A DNA stretch of 64,000 nt from a virus. The DNA lies in IMG/VR virus record IMGVR_UViG_3300032298_001038, positions 62,001 through 126,000 of that record. One strand, given 5' to 3'. The notes beneath the pieces are model-generated. The model saw nothing but the letters and a program-made list of their open reading frames with translations. It did no database searches and had not been told where the DNA came from. Position numbers and translations under genes: made by a program. This document shows positions 1 to 5,817 of the stretch, piece by piece (within the stretch, counting starts at the first letter, position 1; each line of letters opens with the position of its first letter).

Positions 1-227
1 TCGAAGAACGCCTGCACGCCGCTGGAGAGCCGGGTCAGGACGTAAACCGGCACGACGACGACCGCGAAGGCGGCCGACATCCAACAGAACTGGAAGGCGT
101 TGTGGAGCCGGCGGCCGAGCCGCTTCCAGTCCTTTGTCCTCACCATCATGAGGGCCGTCCACACGACACACATGATGACGCCGGTGACAGCGGCGATACC
201 GTAGAAGAACATTTGCTCAGTGGTCAT
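1..227 (-). CDS. Small two-helix membrane protein (3' end outside window)
   Basis: The reading frame opens at an ATG at 227 behind a strong AAGGAG site and is still open at the window edge, so the C-terminus is missing. The visible 75 residues begin MTTEQMFFYG and contain two hydrophobic stretches, about residues 7-29 and 48-67, separated by a basic loop (RTKDWKRLGRRLHN). That is a two-pass inner-membrane topology. The CTAAAT-N16-GCATAT promoter at 324-351 lies directly upstream. Such a protein next to small phage genes could be a holin or a membrane-acting host-takeover protein, but no family is recognisable and function is unknown. Confidence 0.7.
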   Translation of the reverse strand, partial: MTTEQMFFYGIAAVTGVIMCVVWTALMMVRTKDWKRLGRRLHNAFQFCWMSAAFAVVVVPVYVLTRLSSGVQAFF

Positions 228-323
228 CTCTCTGCTCCTTACCCCGTGTTGCTGGTGGCTGAAGTTAGCCGCGGCGTACGTTCCGCACAGTCCAACGCGC
301 AACAGATAATTGGACTGCATTAG

Positions 324-351
324 ATATGCCGCAGAACACGGGAGTATTTAG
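324..351 (-). promoter_or_regulatory. Phage promoter, copy A (CTAAAT-N16-GCATAT)
   Basis: On the minus strand CTAAAT (351-346) and GCATAT (329-324) are exactly 16 nt apart. The same pair with the same spacing occurs at four other intergenic sites. The downstream gene is the membrane protein at 1-227. A TTTAGATATCA element lies just upstream (355-367), also present at copy B. Confidence 0.75.
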
Positions 352-354
352 CCC

Positions 355-367
355 TGATATCTAAACG
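355..367 (-). promoter_or_regulatory. Shared upstream element CGTTTAGATATCA, copy 1
   Basis: A 13-nt minus-strand element identical to 832-844, placed 3 nt upstream of the CTAAAT box in both cases. It may be an activator site, an UP-like element, or the end of the preceding terminator. Only promoters A and B have it. Confidence 0.4.
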
Positions 368-379
368 TGACGTGCACAA

Positions 380-398
380 CCCGGGTGTGACCCCGGGC
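380..398 (-). terminator. GC hairpin after gene 419-727
   Basis: CCCGGG pairs with CCCGGG around a short loop just downstream of the stop codon of the 102-aa gene and just upstream of promoter A. No long T tract follows, so it is a weak terminator or an RNA-processing hairpin. Confidence 0.4.
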
Positions 399-418
399 TA
401 TACACGTACACGTTGTGA

Positions 419-727
419 TCAGTCGCGGAACAGCGCCTCCGGCGGGAGGTGCTTGCCCGTGACGTTATAGATCACGCCCTCAATGGCGCACTCCAACGCC
501 GACGCACTGCGGGCGGCGAGGGAGTTGGGTTCCAGTTTCTTGTTAATCAAGAACTGCAACAGTCGCGCCGCCGCGACGATGTCGCGCGGCTGAGTGCCGG
601 ACCAGTCGCTTTGATGCACGAACGCTTTAATGGCCGAACGCAGACGCTTGAGCGCCGCGTCGCCACCACCGAACAAGTCGTCGGCGCTCCCGAACAGCGA
701 ATCATCGTTGTCAAACAGGTTAGCCAT
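419..727 (-). CDS. Hypothetical protein, acidic N-terminus (102 aa)
   Basis: ATG at 727 follows a clear AAGGAG site. The N-terminal 24 residues are acidic and repeat a DD-x-LFG motif (DDSLFG, DDLFGG). The rest is predicted helical, with a patch of Arg/Lys around residues 28-36. The gene is monocistronic: promoter B (801-828) lies upstream and a hairpin (380-398) follows the stop. This isolated small gene with its own phage promoter could be a host-interaction or regulatory protein. I do not recognise a family. Confidence 0.8.
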   Translation of the reverse strand: MANLFDNDDSLFGSADDLFGGGDAALKRLRSAIKAFVHQSDWSGTQPRDIVAAARLLQFLINKKLEPNSLAARSASALECAIEGVIYNVTGKHLPPEALFRD

Positions 728-800
728 GGCTAACTCCTTATCGCGCTACCCCGGACATGGCGTTGTGTTGCTGCGCGAATAACAACACGTGCCTTATTGC

Positions 801-828
801 ATATGCGTGTAAATACCGCGCTATTTAG
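801..828 (-). promoter_or_regulatory. Phage promoter, copy B (CTAAAT-N16-GCATAT)
   Basis: Minus-strand CTAAAT (828-823), 16-nt spacer, GCATAT (806-801). It drives the 102-aa gene at 419-727. The TTTAGATATCA element (832-844) lies immediately upstream, as at copy A. Confidence 0.75.
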
Positions 829-831
829 TTG

Positions 832-844
832 TGATATCTAAACG
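832..844 (-). promoter_or_regulatory. Shared upstream element CGTTTAGATATCA, copy 2
   Basis: Identical 13-mer to 355-367, again directly upstream of a CTAAAT box. A related TTTAGATATCA follows the terminator near 31438. Confidence 0.4.
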
Positions 845-855
845 AGGCGCGAACA

Positions 856-875
856 GCCGGGGCGTTACCCCCGGC
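856..875 (-). terminator. GC hairpin after the zinc-ribbon gene
   Basis: GCCGGGG pairs with CCCCGGC around a short loop, 21 nt past the stop of the 35-aa gene. No T tract follows, so termination strength is uncertain. The order hairpin, TTTAGATATCA, CTAAAT promoter is the same as at 380-324. Confidence 0.4.
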
Positions 876-895
876 GTCGCGACACCCGTTTACTT

Positions 896-1003
896 TCACT
901 CGCGGTCCTCCGTCTGAGCGGTGAGCATCGCGTCCTCGCACTTCTCACAGCGCTCCTCGTCGATCTCCACCGTCTCCCAACCGCAGCATTCGCAACGGGG
1001 CAT
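896..1003 (-). CDS. 35-aa zinc-ribbon protein
   Basis: ATG at 1003 follows an AGAGGTG site. The 35-residue product begins MPRCECCGWETVEIDEERCE and carries Cys4, Cys6, Cys7, Cys19 and Cys22, a minimal CxxC-x11-CxxC zinc ribbon, then a polar tail. It sits alone between promoter C (1105-1132) and the hairpin at 856-875. A longer overlapping frame (865-1083) is Arg/Ser-rich, lacks a ribosome site and looks non-coding. Tiny zinc ribbons are common in phages and may bind nucleic acid or host RNA polymerase, but the role here is unknown. Confidence 0.75.
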   Translation of the reverse strand: MPRCECCGWETVEIDEERCEKCEDAMLTAQTEDRE

Positions 1004-1104
1004 GACACACCTCTTGTGTTTTCGTGCTTCCTCCGGGCACGGCCGGGACTAATGCAAAAGCAGGGAGTCACCCGGGCCGCCAATACGTATCGGCGACTTA
1101 ATAG

Positions 1105-1132
1105 ATATGCCAGAGAAGCCGGCAGAATTTAG
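1105..1132 (-). promoter_or_regulatory. Phage promoter, copy C (CTAAAT-N16-GCATAT)
   Basis: Minus-strand CTAAAT (1132-1127), 16-nt spacer, GCATAT (1110-1105). The TAA stop codon of the 216-aa gene (1129-1131) lies inside the CTAAAT box. It drives the zinc-ribbon gene at 896-1003. Confidence 0.75.
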
Positions 1133-1779
1133 TCCCACAGCCCTTCGAAGTACTTACCGAAGAGCGTCAACCCGCGCGTTTTTCTGTTTTGCCACGCGGT
1201 ATATCCGTCCTTGTCAAACTTGCCCCGGCGCATGGACTCGTCAAACGAAATGCCGGGTTCGCCGCGGGGTTTATCCGGATTCAAATCAGTGTGAAACTGG
1301 CTTTCGGCTTCGTCGTCCACAATCTGCTCGAACGCCCAGATCATTTCGCCCATCACCCAGTCCCAGCGTTTGTGGGTATTGTTATCTGTATACCCCATGT
1401 TGACCTGCGCGTCGGTCAGGGGTTCGGCGTTGGTGCTTTTGAGTTCGTCTGGCACGTCGTCATCGTCTACCAGAGCCGAACCGTGCTTGGTTTCTTTTAA
1501 CTGCTTGAGCAAGGGCAGGATGATGGGCGCGAGCGTGGAATCCATACCCCACGTGTCGTAATAATCGACGCGGATTCGAACCTTGCGCTTGTACCGTGCG
1601 TCAACCCATTCTTCGATCGCGCGCAGCCAACTAAACCGACGGCGAGCGATACGGTTGACGCGGTCGTACTCGTCGAGGTTAACGCGCTTTTCATTCAAAC
1701 CGTACCGCCAACGCAACAGTTTTTTAACCCAGCGGTAGGGTTGAAACCAGTGGTGGTACGGCCCGATGTAGACTTTCAT
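1129..1779 (-). CDS. Hypothetical phage protein (216 aa)
   Basis: Begins MKVYIGPYHHWFQPYRWVKK at 1779 and overlaps the stop of the upstream gene by 4 nt, so the two are translationally coupled. The centre has a motif I remember from other large phages (DTWGMDSTLAPIILPLLKQLKETKHG, here about residues 75-100), followed by an acidic DDDDVP stretch and a helical C-terminus. I recall it only as a conserved hypothetical family with no assigned function. Its stop codon is part of promoter C. Confidence 0.85.
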   Translation of the reverse strand: MKVYIGPYHHWFQPYRWVKKLLRWRYGLNEKRVNLDEYDRVNRIARRRFSWLRAIEEWVDARYKRKVRIRVDYYDTWGMDSTLAPIILPLLKQLKETKHGSALVDDDDVPDELKSTNAEPLTDAQVNMGYTDNNTHKRWDWVMGEMIWAFEQIVDDEAESQFHTDLNPDKPRGEPGISFDESMRRGKFDKDGYTAWQNRKTRGLTLFGKYFEGLWD

Positions 1780-2102
1780 GCCGTGGTTCTCTTTTTGGGT
1801 TGTGGTTTAAACCTGTACCAACTGTGCTTGCAGTCTGGACACATCCACTCGCTCACGCCGTCGTAATGCTGCGGGTGGTCATACGAGTATTCGACGCCCA
1901 CAAGCCTGCTGAATTTGTAGGGCGGCGCATAACACTCTCGGATAGACGCCCGGAGTTCGTCGTCAGACTTGTCTTTACACCACTCTTGGGGGCGCAGGAC
2001 ATCGAAGATATCACCGGCACTCCAATCCGAACCGCACTCCGGGCAATTTCCGTGGCTGTCGAGCGGGACTTCGGCGTAGGTGGTTTTGTCGTAGGCGTTC
2101 AT
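1776..2102 (-). CDS. Zinc-ribbon-like hypothetical protein (108 aa)
   Basis: Two CxxC knuckles, CPEC at about residues 20-23 and CPDC near residues 88-91, bracket an acidic and aromatic middle. This suggests one structural zinc site formed across the chain. The C-terminus is basic (KPQPKKRTTA). ATG at 2102 has a GAGGT site and overlaps the stop of the upstream gene by 4 nt, placing it in the 2914-1129 operon. Nucleic-acid or protein binding is plausible; no specific function can be assigned. Confidence 0.8.
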   Translation of the reverse strand: MNAYDKTTYAEVPLDSHGNCPECGSDWSAGDIFDVLRPQEWCKDKSDDELRASIRECYAPPYKFSRLVGVEYSYDHPQHYDGVSEWMCPDCKHSWYRFKPQPKKRTTA

Positions 2103-2344
2103 GCAGAAACTACCTCGTCGGGAAGGATTCGAAACTGGTCGTGGTAGGGTAAGATGCTGAGCGACCGGCCGTTATCCCAGCGCACGCTAATCTGGTGAAA
2201 TTCGCGCGGGCCGTTGAGATTTACATACGTGATTGTGCCTTCCAATCCCACAGGCATGCCGTCTTCAACTGGCTTCCACGTGGAATTGTGGTTAGTCATG
2301 GGCGCAGTTAACTTCACTCGCTGGCCGACTGTGTAGAGTTCCAT
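2099..2344 (-). CDS. DUF4314-like small beta-barrel protein (81 aa)
   Basis: The pattern VGQRVKLTAPM ... GMPVGLEGTITYVN ... QISVRWDNGRSLSILPYHDQFRI matches the layout I associate with DUF4314: a short KOW/SH3-like barrel with a G-x-x-GTI turn, an HVxWDNG strand and a terminal D-x-F-x-I strand. ATG at 2344 follows GGAAG. It overlaps its upstream neighbour by 31 nt and its downstream neighbour by 4 nt. Function of the family is not established. Confidence 0.75.
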   Translation of the reverse strand: MELYTVGQRVKLTAPMTNHNSTWKPVEDGMPVGLEGTITYVNLNGPREFHQISVRWDNGRSLSILPYHDQFRILPDEVVSA

Positions 2345-2529
2345 AATTTGCTTCCGGGTGAAACGTTGTAAAGTTCGCAGAACAGGGACGCCAAATCACC
2401 CACGCTCATGCTGGCGTACTGAGACAGGTCTTCAGTGCGCGCGTGGTTGAGCGTGTTATCGCTGACTTGGATATCTAATTCCCGCATGGCCAGAAGTTCC
2501 GCCAACAGGTCTTGGTTGCGTGGATTCAA
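2314..2529 (-). CDS. Small hypothetical protein, probable TTG start (71 aa)
   Basis: A longer frame continues upstream but overlaps a real gene. The best start is a TTG at 2529, five nt after AGGAG. The product is an acidic, leucine-rich helical peptide (LLAELLAMRELDIQ near the N-terminus), ending ...LWNSTQSASE. If the TTG is not used, the ATG of MRELDIQ is the next choice. No family recognised. Confidence 0.6.
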   Translation of the reverse strand: MNPRNQDLLAELLAMRELDIQVSDNTLNHARTEDLSQYASMSVGDLASLFCELYNVSPGSKLWNSTQSASE

Positions 2530-2545
2530 AACGGCTCCTGTTTTG

Positions 2546-2914
2546 TTAATTGTTTTCGGCGCGGGATTGCAGAAACGACGAATAGACTTTCGCCGCTGCG
2601 GCGAGTTCTTTTCCCATCGCTTTGACTTCGTCGAGGATGTCACACACTTCCTGCGCGTCGTCGTCTGAAAATTCTTCGATTTCGATCTTGGCTTTGACGA
2701 GCCGGATGTGGGCGCGTGAGCGACGGATAGTCTCAAACTGAACGTCCATGTCGATTTTTTCAAGCGCCTCTGCAATAGCCTTGGCGATCGGATTGCTGTC
2801 CTTGCTCTGCTCGACGAGAGATTCAATGTCTCGCTCGATCTGCCGAAGCCGAATCAGCCCTTCATCGATCAAATCCAAAATCTGTGTGCGCTCGTTATCG
2901 GTGAATTGCATCAT
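2546..2914 (-). CDS. Coiled-coil hypothetical protein (122 aa)
   Basis: ATG at 2914 follows an excellent AGGAGG site; a second ATG directly follows the first. The protein is almost wholly helical with heptad-like hydrophobics from residue 8 to about 115 (LDLIDEGLIRLRQIERDIES, then IRLVKAKIEIEEF), suggesting a coiled-coil dimer. It is the first gene after the 2935-2975 terminator, so it probably needs readthrough or an unseen promoter. Function unknown. Confidence 0.8.
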   Translation of the reverse strand: MMQFTDNERTQILDLIDEGLIRLRQIERDIESLVEQSKDSNPIAKAIAEALEKIDMDVQFETIRRSRAHIRLVKAKIEIEEFSDDDAQEVCDILDEVKAMGKELAAAAKVYSSFLQSRAENN

Positions 2915-2934
2915 GCAACCTCCTGAATAGATAT

Positions 2935-2975
2935 GAAAAAACCGGGGCGGGTAGATTGTTGCCTACCCGCCCCGG
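2935..2975 (-). terminator. Strong intrinsic terminator, perfect 14-bp stem
   Basis: Minus-strand stem 2975-2962 pairs perfectly with 2954-2941 around a 7-nt loop and is followed by a T6 tract (2941-2936). It closes the transcript that crosses the pentanucleotide-periodic tract at 2985-3718. Confidence 0.85.
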
Positions 2976-2984
2976 TCGCAGTTT

Positions 2985-3718
2985 GCCAATGCATGCCTCG
3001 CCGGAACAAGCCTCATCAGGCATCGCCCAGCCTGTCCAAGCCTGCCGCGGATAGCCGAACCACTCCCGGCCTCTCCTCGCCCTGCCTAACCCTGCCTGCC
3101 GAACCGAGCCTGACCCTGCCTCGCGGAGTCAAGCCCTGCCGTGCCTGCCGTGTCTATGCCTCTGCCCGCCGGTCCCGGCCACTCCCGGCCAAGCCCAGCC
3201 TCGCCTGCCGTGTCTATCCCGGCCGGGGCGCTCCCGGCCTTGCCATACCTCGCCTGCCGAGCCTATCTGGCCGCGTCGAGACGAGCCGTGCCTAACCATG
3301 CCTGCCATCCCGCGCCCGTCATACCGCGCCTTGCCACGCCTGTCCGAGCCTGCCGTGTCTAAGCGACACCGATCCTCACCAAAGCATGCCGTGCCTTGCT
3401 CTGCCTGCCTCGCCATGTCGCTGCTCGCGCGTCCACGCCGTGCCTTACCCAGCCTGCCGGTCCAAACCGAACCTTGGCTATCCACACCTCACCGCTCGTC
3501 GCCCCGCCTCGCCGTGCCATGCCTGCCCAGCCCTGTCAAGCCGAGCCATGCCTAGGCATGCCGAACCGAACCGCGTCCAGTCCAAGCCTGCCGCGTCGTG
3601 CCTAGCCGAACCTAGCGTTGCCCTACCAAGCCTGCCGTGTCTATGCAGTTGCAAGCCAATTCTTGCCCATCCCGGCCACGCCTAACCCAGCCTGCCGTGT
3701 CTAAATGCTCAGGCTCGA
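2985..3718 (-). repeat. Five-nucleotide-periodic GGNNN tract, non-coding
   Basis: On the plus strand CC recurs about every fifth base (NGCCN units such as agcct, tgcct, cgccg), with occasional phase slips. The minus strand reads as a (GGNNN)n array. A 14-mer, GCCTGCCGTGTCTA on plus, is repeated exactly at 3143, 3203, 3348, 3630 and 3690. Five-base periodicity is incompatible with a normal coding frame, and the overlapping open frames have no ribosome sites and low-complexity products. The tract lies between the stop of the 161-aa gene and the terminator at 2935-2975, so it would be transcribed as a roughly 750-nt G-rich RNA or 3' UTR. Confidence 0.85.
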
Positions 3719-3721
3719 TGC

Positions 3722-4207
3722 TCAGGCTCGCGCCACGCGCCGATTGCGCCGGCGTGTGGCGTTGCGGGCTACACGATCCAAAGCAGCGAACACAGGCGTC
3801 AACTCGCGCAGCGATTCGTACTTGCGTCGAACTCGCTGCAACTCGTCAATCGCCTGCTGCAACAACTGTGCGCGCATTTCGGCACTGCTCATCACGTCGG
3901 TGAGTGCACGATAGCCACCACCGCCGCTTTTGCGATCCGAAACGAGCGACACGAACATCGGCATACGAACACTGCCGTTCGGCGTGTCGAGTACTTCGAT
4001 GTTCAACCGGATGATCTTCCTCGCCTGCTCCAATCGAAACTGGTGCGCGGCTTCGGTGTCATCCCATTCAAACTCTGCGTGGAGCGCAGTGTTTTCATCA
4101 CGAGCAAACTCCACAACCGCTTCGGGCGGAACGCGGCCGTCGTGCTCGTTGTAAATCTGCGTCAGTTCTTCCTTGATGGAAGAGATTGCTCTACGGCGTC
4201 TCGCCAT
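3722..4207 (-). CDS. Conserved phage hypothetical protein (161 aa)
   Basis: ATG at 4207 follows AAGGAG. The motif HAEFEWDDTEAAHQFRLEQA around residues 43-62, followed by MFVSLVSDRKSGGGGYR, resembles a widespread phage family I remember with no assigned role: an acidic EWDD helix, a SLxSDR strand and a GGGYR loop. The C-terminus is an Arg-rich helix (ATRRRNRRVARA). It follows the 267-aa gene by 17 nt, and the pair may be a functional unit. Transcription past its stop enters the periodic tract. Confidence 0.8.
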   Translation of the reverse strand: MARRRRAISSIKEELTQIYNEHDGRVPPEAVVEFARDENTALHAEFEWDDTEAAHQFRLEQARKIIRLNIEVLDTPNGSVRMPMFVSLVSDRKSGGGGYRALTDVMSSAEMRAQLLQQAIDELQRVRRKYESLRELTPVFAALDRVARNATRRRNRRVARA

Positions 4208-4224
4208 AAGAACTCCTTGTTAAA

Positions 4225-5028
4225 TCAACCCTTCACACACTCGAAATGACCCCAGCCCATACCGCACGAGTTGGGCGAGTCAGCGCGGCCTTCGCCGACG
4301 CCGACCTGCATCCCGGCACGCAGCATGAGGTTGGCGATGTCAGCCGGCGTAAACATGTCGGCGTCGAAGCGCACGCGAACCTTGGCCCGCCACGATTCAA
4401 ACATGGCGCGCACACGAATATCAGCGACGCCGGTCGCATTGCGCACCGTGTGCTCGACGTGCTTCGGCTTGGCGTCCACCAACTTGCCCTTGCCATCCGC
4501 GTACAGATGAATCAGCGGCGTACCCTCGACAGCATCGAAGCCGTCGGCCTCGACGAAGATGGCCTTCTTCGCCTTGGTCTTGTGATAACCCACGACCACG
4601 CAGGAGTCAACCAGCGCGTTTCGCAGGGCACTTGCCGGGATGCCACACCAACCCTTGGTCGAGCGGTGCTGGGCTTCCTTGAAGTTCGCCTCGAAGTCCT
4701 TGGCCTCGCGCTTCTTGCCCTTGGAAGCCGTGGAGCCGGCGGCCTGCTTCTCGCGCATCATCTCGCGTGCCTTCTTGCCGAACGCCAACTGCACGTACGG
4801 CGCCGTGCCGCGGATCACGATCTCCACAGTCTTGAAGTTGGGCGCGGTGATCGTCACGCCCAGCCTTTCGGCGACGGCGATATCGATCTTATTACTCGGG
4901 TCAAGGTGAGTTTCAACGATATCTTTTACGCGCTTACGAAACACGCCATCTTCAATCTTGGATGACTTGGATTGCGCGGTCTTAGTCTTGGTCGCCGTTT
5001 TCTTCGAACCCTTGAGCATCGTTGCCAT
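4225..5028 (-). CDS. Conserved phage protein with Gly-rich C-terminal hairpin (267 aa)
   Basis: ATG at 5028 follows AAGGAA. A Lys/Thr/Ser-rich basic N-terminus (1-25) precedes a domain with TVEIVIRGTAPYVQLAFG, then a GWCGIPASALRNALVDSC motif. The C-terminal AGMQVGVGEGRADSPNSCGM is followed by GWGHFEC. The architecture of an RRM-like fold with a glycine-rich loop is reminiscent of RAMP-type folds, but that is only a pattern resemblance. I recall the family from many phages without a known role. The terminator at 5043-5075 lies just upstream, so it needs readthrough or its own promoter. Confidence 0.85.
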   Translation of the reverse strand: MATMLKGSKKTATKTKTAQSKSSKIEDGVFRKRVKDIVETHLDPSNKIDIAVAERLGVTITAPNFKTVEIVIRGTAPYVQLAFGKKAREMMREKQAAGSTASKGKKREAKDFEANFKEAQHRSTKGWCGIPASALRNALVDSCVVVGYHKTKAKKAIFVEADGFDAVEGTPLIHLYADGKGKLVDAKPKHVEHTVRNATGVADIRVRAMFESWRAKVRVRFDADMFTPADIANLMLRAGMQVGVGEGRADSPNSCGMGWGHFECVKG

Positions 5029-5042
5029 GTCTATTCCTTGGT

Positions 5043-5075
5043 AAAAGAAAAACCCACGGCGAAAGTGCCGTGGGT
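5043..5075 (-). terminator. Intrinsic terminator downstream of the tmRNA
   Basis: Perfect 8-bp stem (5074-5067 with 5060-5053, CCCACGGC/GCCGTGGG), 6-nt loop, then TTTTTCTTTT on the minus strand. It ends transcripts from the tmRNA/tRNA cluster, or a short RNA starting near 5130. Confidence 0.85.
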
Positions 5076-5094
5076 TTAAATAACAAAAGCGTGC

Positions 5095-5113
5095 CCCGGG
5101 AATTGCACCCGAG
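5095..5113 (-). other. T-arm-like hairpin between tmRNA and terminator
   Basis: Minus strand CTCGGG-TGCAATT-CCCGGG. The 7-nt loop follows the tRNA T-loop pattern except for G at position 55. No acceptor, D or anticodon arm fits around it, so it is not a complete tRNA. It could be a decayed tRNA or part of a small RNA ending at 5043. Confidence 0.35.
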
Positions 5114-5136
5114 TGGTTTTGGTACTCTAGCCTGCC

Positions 5137-5165
5137 GTATAACCCCGACAGACAACCGCGTACAA
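5137..5165 (-). promoter_or_regulatory. Possible sigma70-type promoter
   Basis: Minus-strand TTGTAC (5165-5160), 17-nt spacer, TTATAC (5142-5137), in the gap after the tmRNA. The -10 match is poor. If real, the transcript would be about 90 nt and end at the 5043-5075 terminator. Confidence 0.25.
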
Positions 5166-5248
5166 TTTTTGACGTCGGTTACGCCGACGTACGTACACGT
5201 ATCATAGAGTAGGTTATCCCAACCAGTTCGCTAGAACGCACGCATAAG

Positions 5249-5602
5249 TGGAGCCGGCGGGAATCGAACCCGCGTCCAGAAACGTTTCCAGTAAGAACGT
5301 CTACATGCGTAGCCAGTTATGTGTCACCAACTGGCAATGCTATCCGCACACTTAGCGGAGTCAGGCGGTTTACCGCCATCTCGCCCGATTACTTTGCCGG
5401 ACCGACGCAGGTGGCTTACCACCATCAACCTGATTGGGCAATGAGGCTCAGGTCGCCCCACTCGCGGTCCTGACTAGGTCAGGCAGCGAGGGCCGGAGCA
5501 GAAGCGCCGGTTAGAAACTTAATCGGCTTTTAACGTGGCCAACCGATCAACCACGGCATGCAATCCAAACCTTCTCCGTCCTGTCGATACCAGTACGGCC
5601 CC
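5249..5602 (-). ncRNA. ssrA: tmRNA (ssrA) with tag ending ALAA
   Basis: The 354-nt RNA has a tRNA-like acceptor: GGGGCCG (5602-5596) pairs with CGGCTCC (5256-5250), and the discriminator is A at 5249. The 3' part carries a standard T-arm (GCGGGTTCGATTCCCGC). The 5' part has the tmRNA signature TACTGGTATCGACAGG and GGTTGGCCACGTTAAAAGCC. The internal reading frame GGC..GCC (5508-5482) encodes GASAPALAA followed by UGA (5481-5479), possibly with a preceding Thr codon. CCA is not encoded. With SmpB it would rescue stalled ribosomes and tag nascent chains for ClpXP-like proteolysis. It ends the RNA cluster, directly after tRNA-Leu(CAA). Confidence 0.92.
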
Positions 5603-5604
5603 AA

Positions 5605-5678
5605 TAGCGCGGGTGGGATTCGAACCCACAACCTATTGATTTTGAGTCAATCGCCTCTGCCAGTTGGGCTACCACGCC
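5605..5678 (-). tRNA. tRNA-Leu (CAA)
   Basis: 74 nt. Acceptor GGCGTGG/CCGCGCT with two G-U pairs, anticodon stem ATTGA/TCAAT with loop CTCAAAA (CAA anticodon), T-arm GTGGG-TTCGAAT-CCCAC. The variable loop is only 5 nt, not the long arm normal for Leu, so identity rests on the anticodon. It ends 2 nt before the tmRNA. CCA is not encoded. Confidence 0.85.
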
Positions 5679-5690
5679 AAACTATACCAC

Positions 5691-5763
5691 TGACCCCACG
5701 GGGATTCGAACCCCGGTAAACGGAACGAAAATCCGTTGTCCTAGGCCACTAGACGATGGGGCC
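5691..5763 (-). tRNA. tRNA-Glu (TTC)
   Basis: 73 nt. Acceptor GGCCCCA/TGGGGTC, anticodon stem ACGGA/TCCGT with loop TTTTCGT (TTC), T-arm CGGGG-TTCGAAT-CCCCG. CCA is not encoded. Confidence 0.93.
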
Positions 5764-5817
5764 AAACGTATTAGAAAACCGACGCAAAACGTCGAGTTTC
5801 CAATACGAGTTGGGCAG

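Noticed and set aside
102-323. Plus-strand 73-aa open frame
   Set aside because: It is antisense to the membrane-protein gene, has no ribosome site and overlaps promoter A.
865-1083. 72-aa Arg/Ser-rich minus-strand frame
   Set aside because: The 35-aa zinc-ribbon frame in the same place has a ribosome site and conserved cysteines, whereas this one has neither.
2933-3903. Several open frames on both strands in the periodic tract
   Set aside because: They are low-complexity Pro/Ala/Arg/Ser products, lack ribosome sites and follow from the five-base composition rather than codon structure.
5089-5165. A complete tRNA gene ending in the T-arm-like hairpin
   Set aside because: No matching acceptor, D or anticodon arms could be paired; only the T-arm-like hairpin is convincing.
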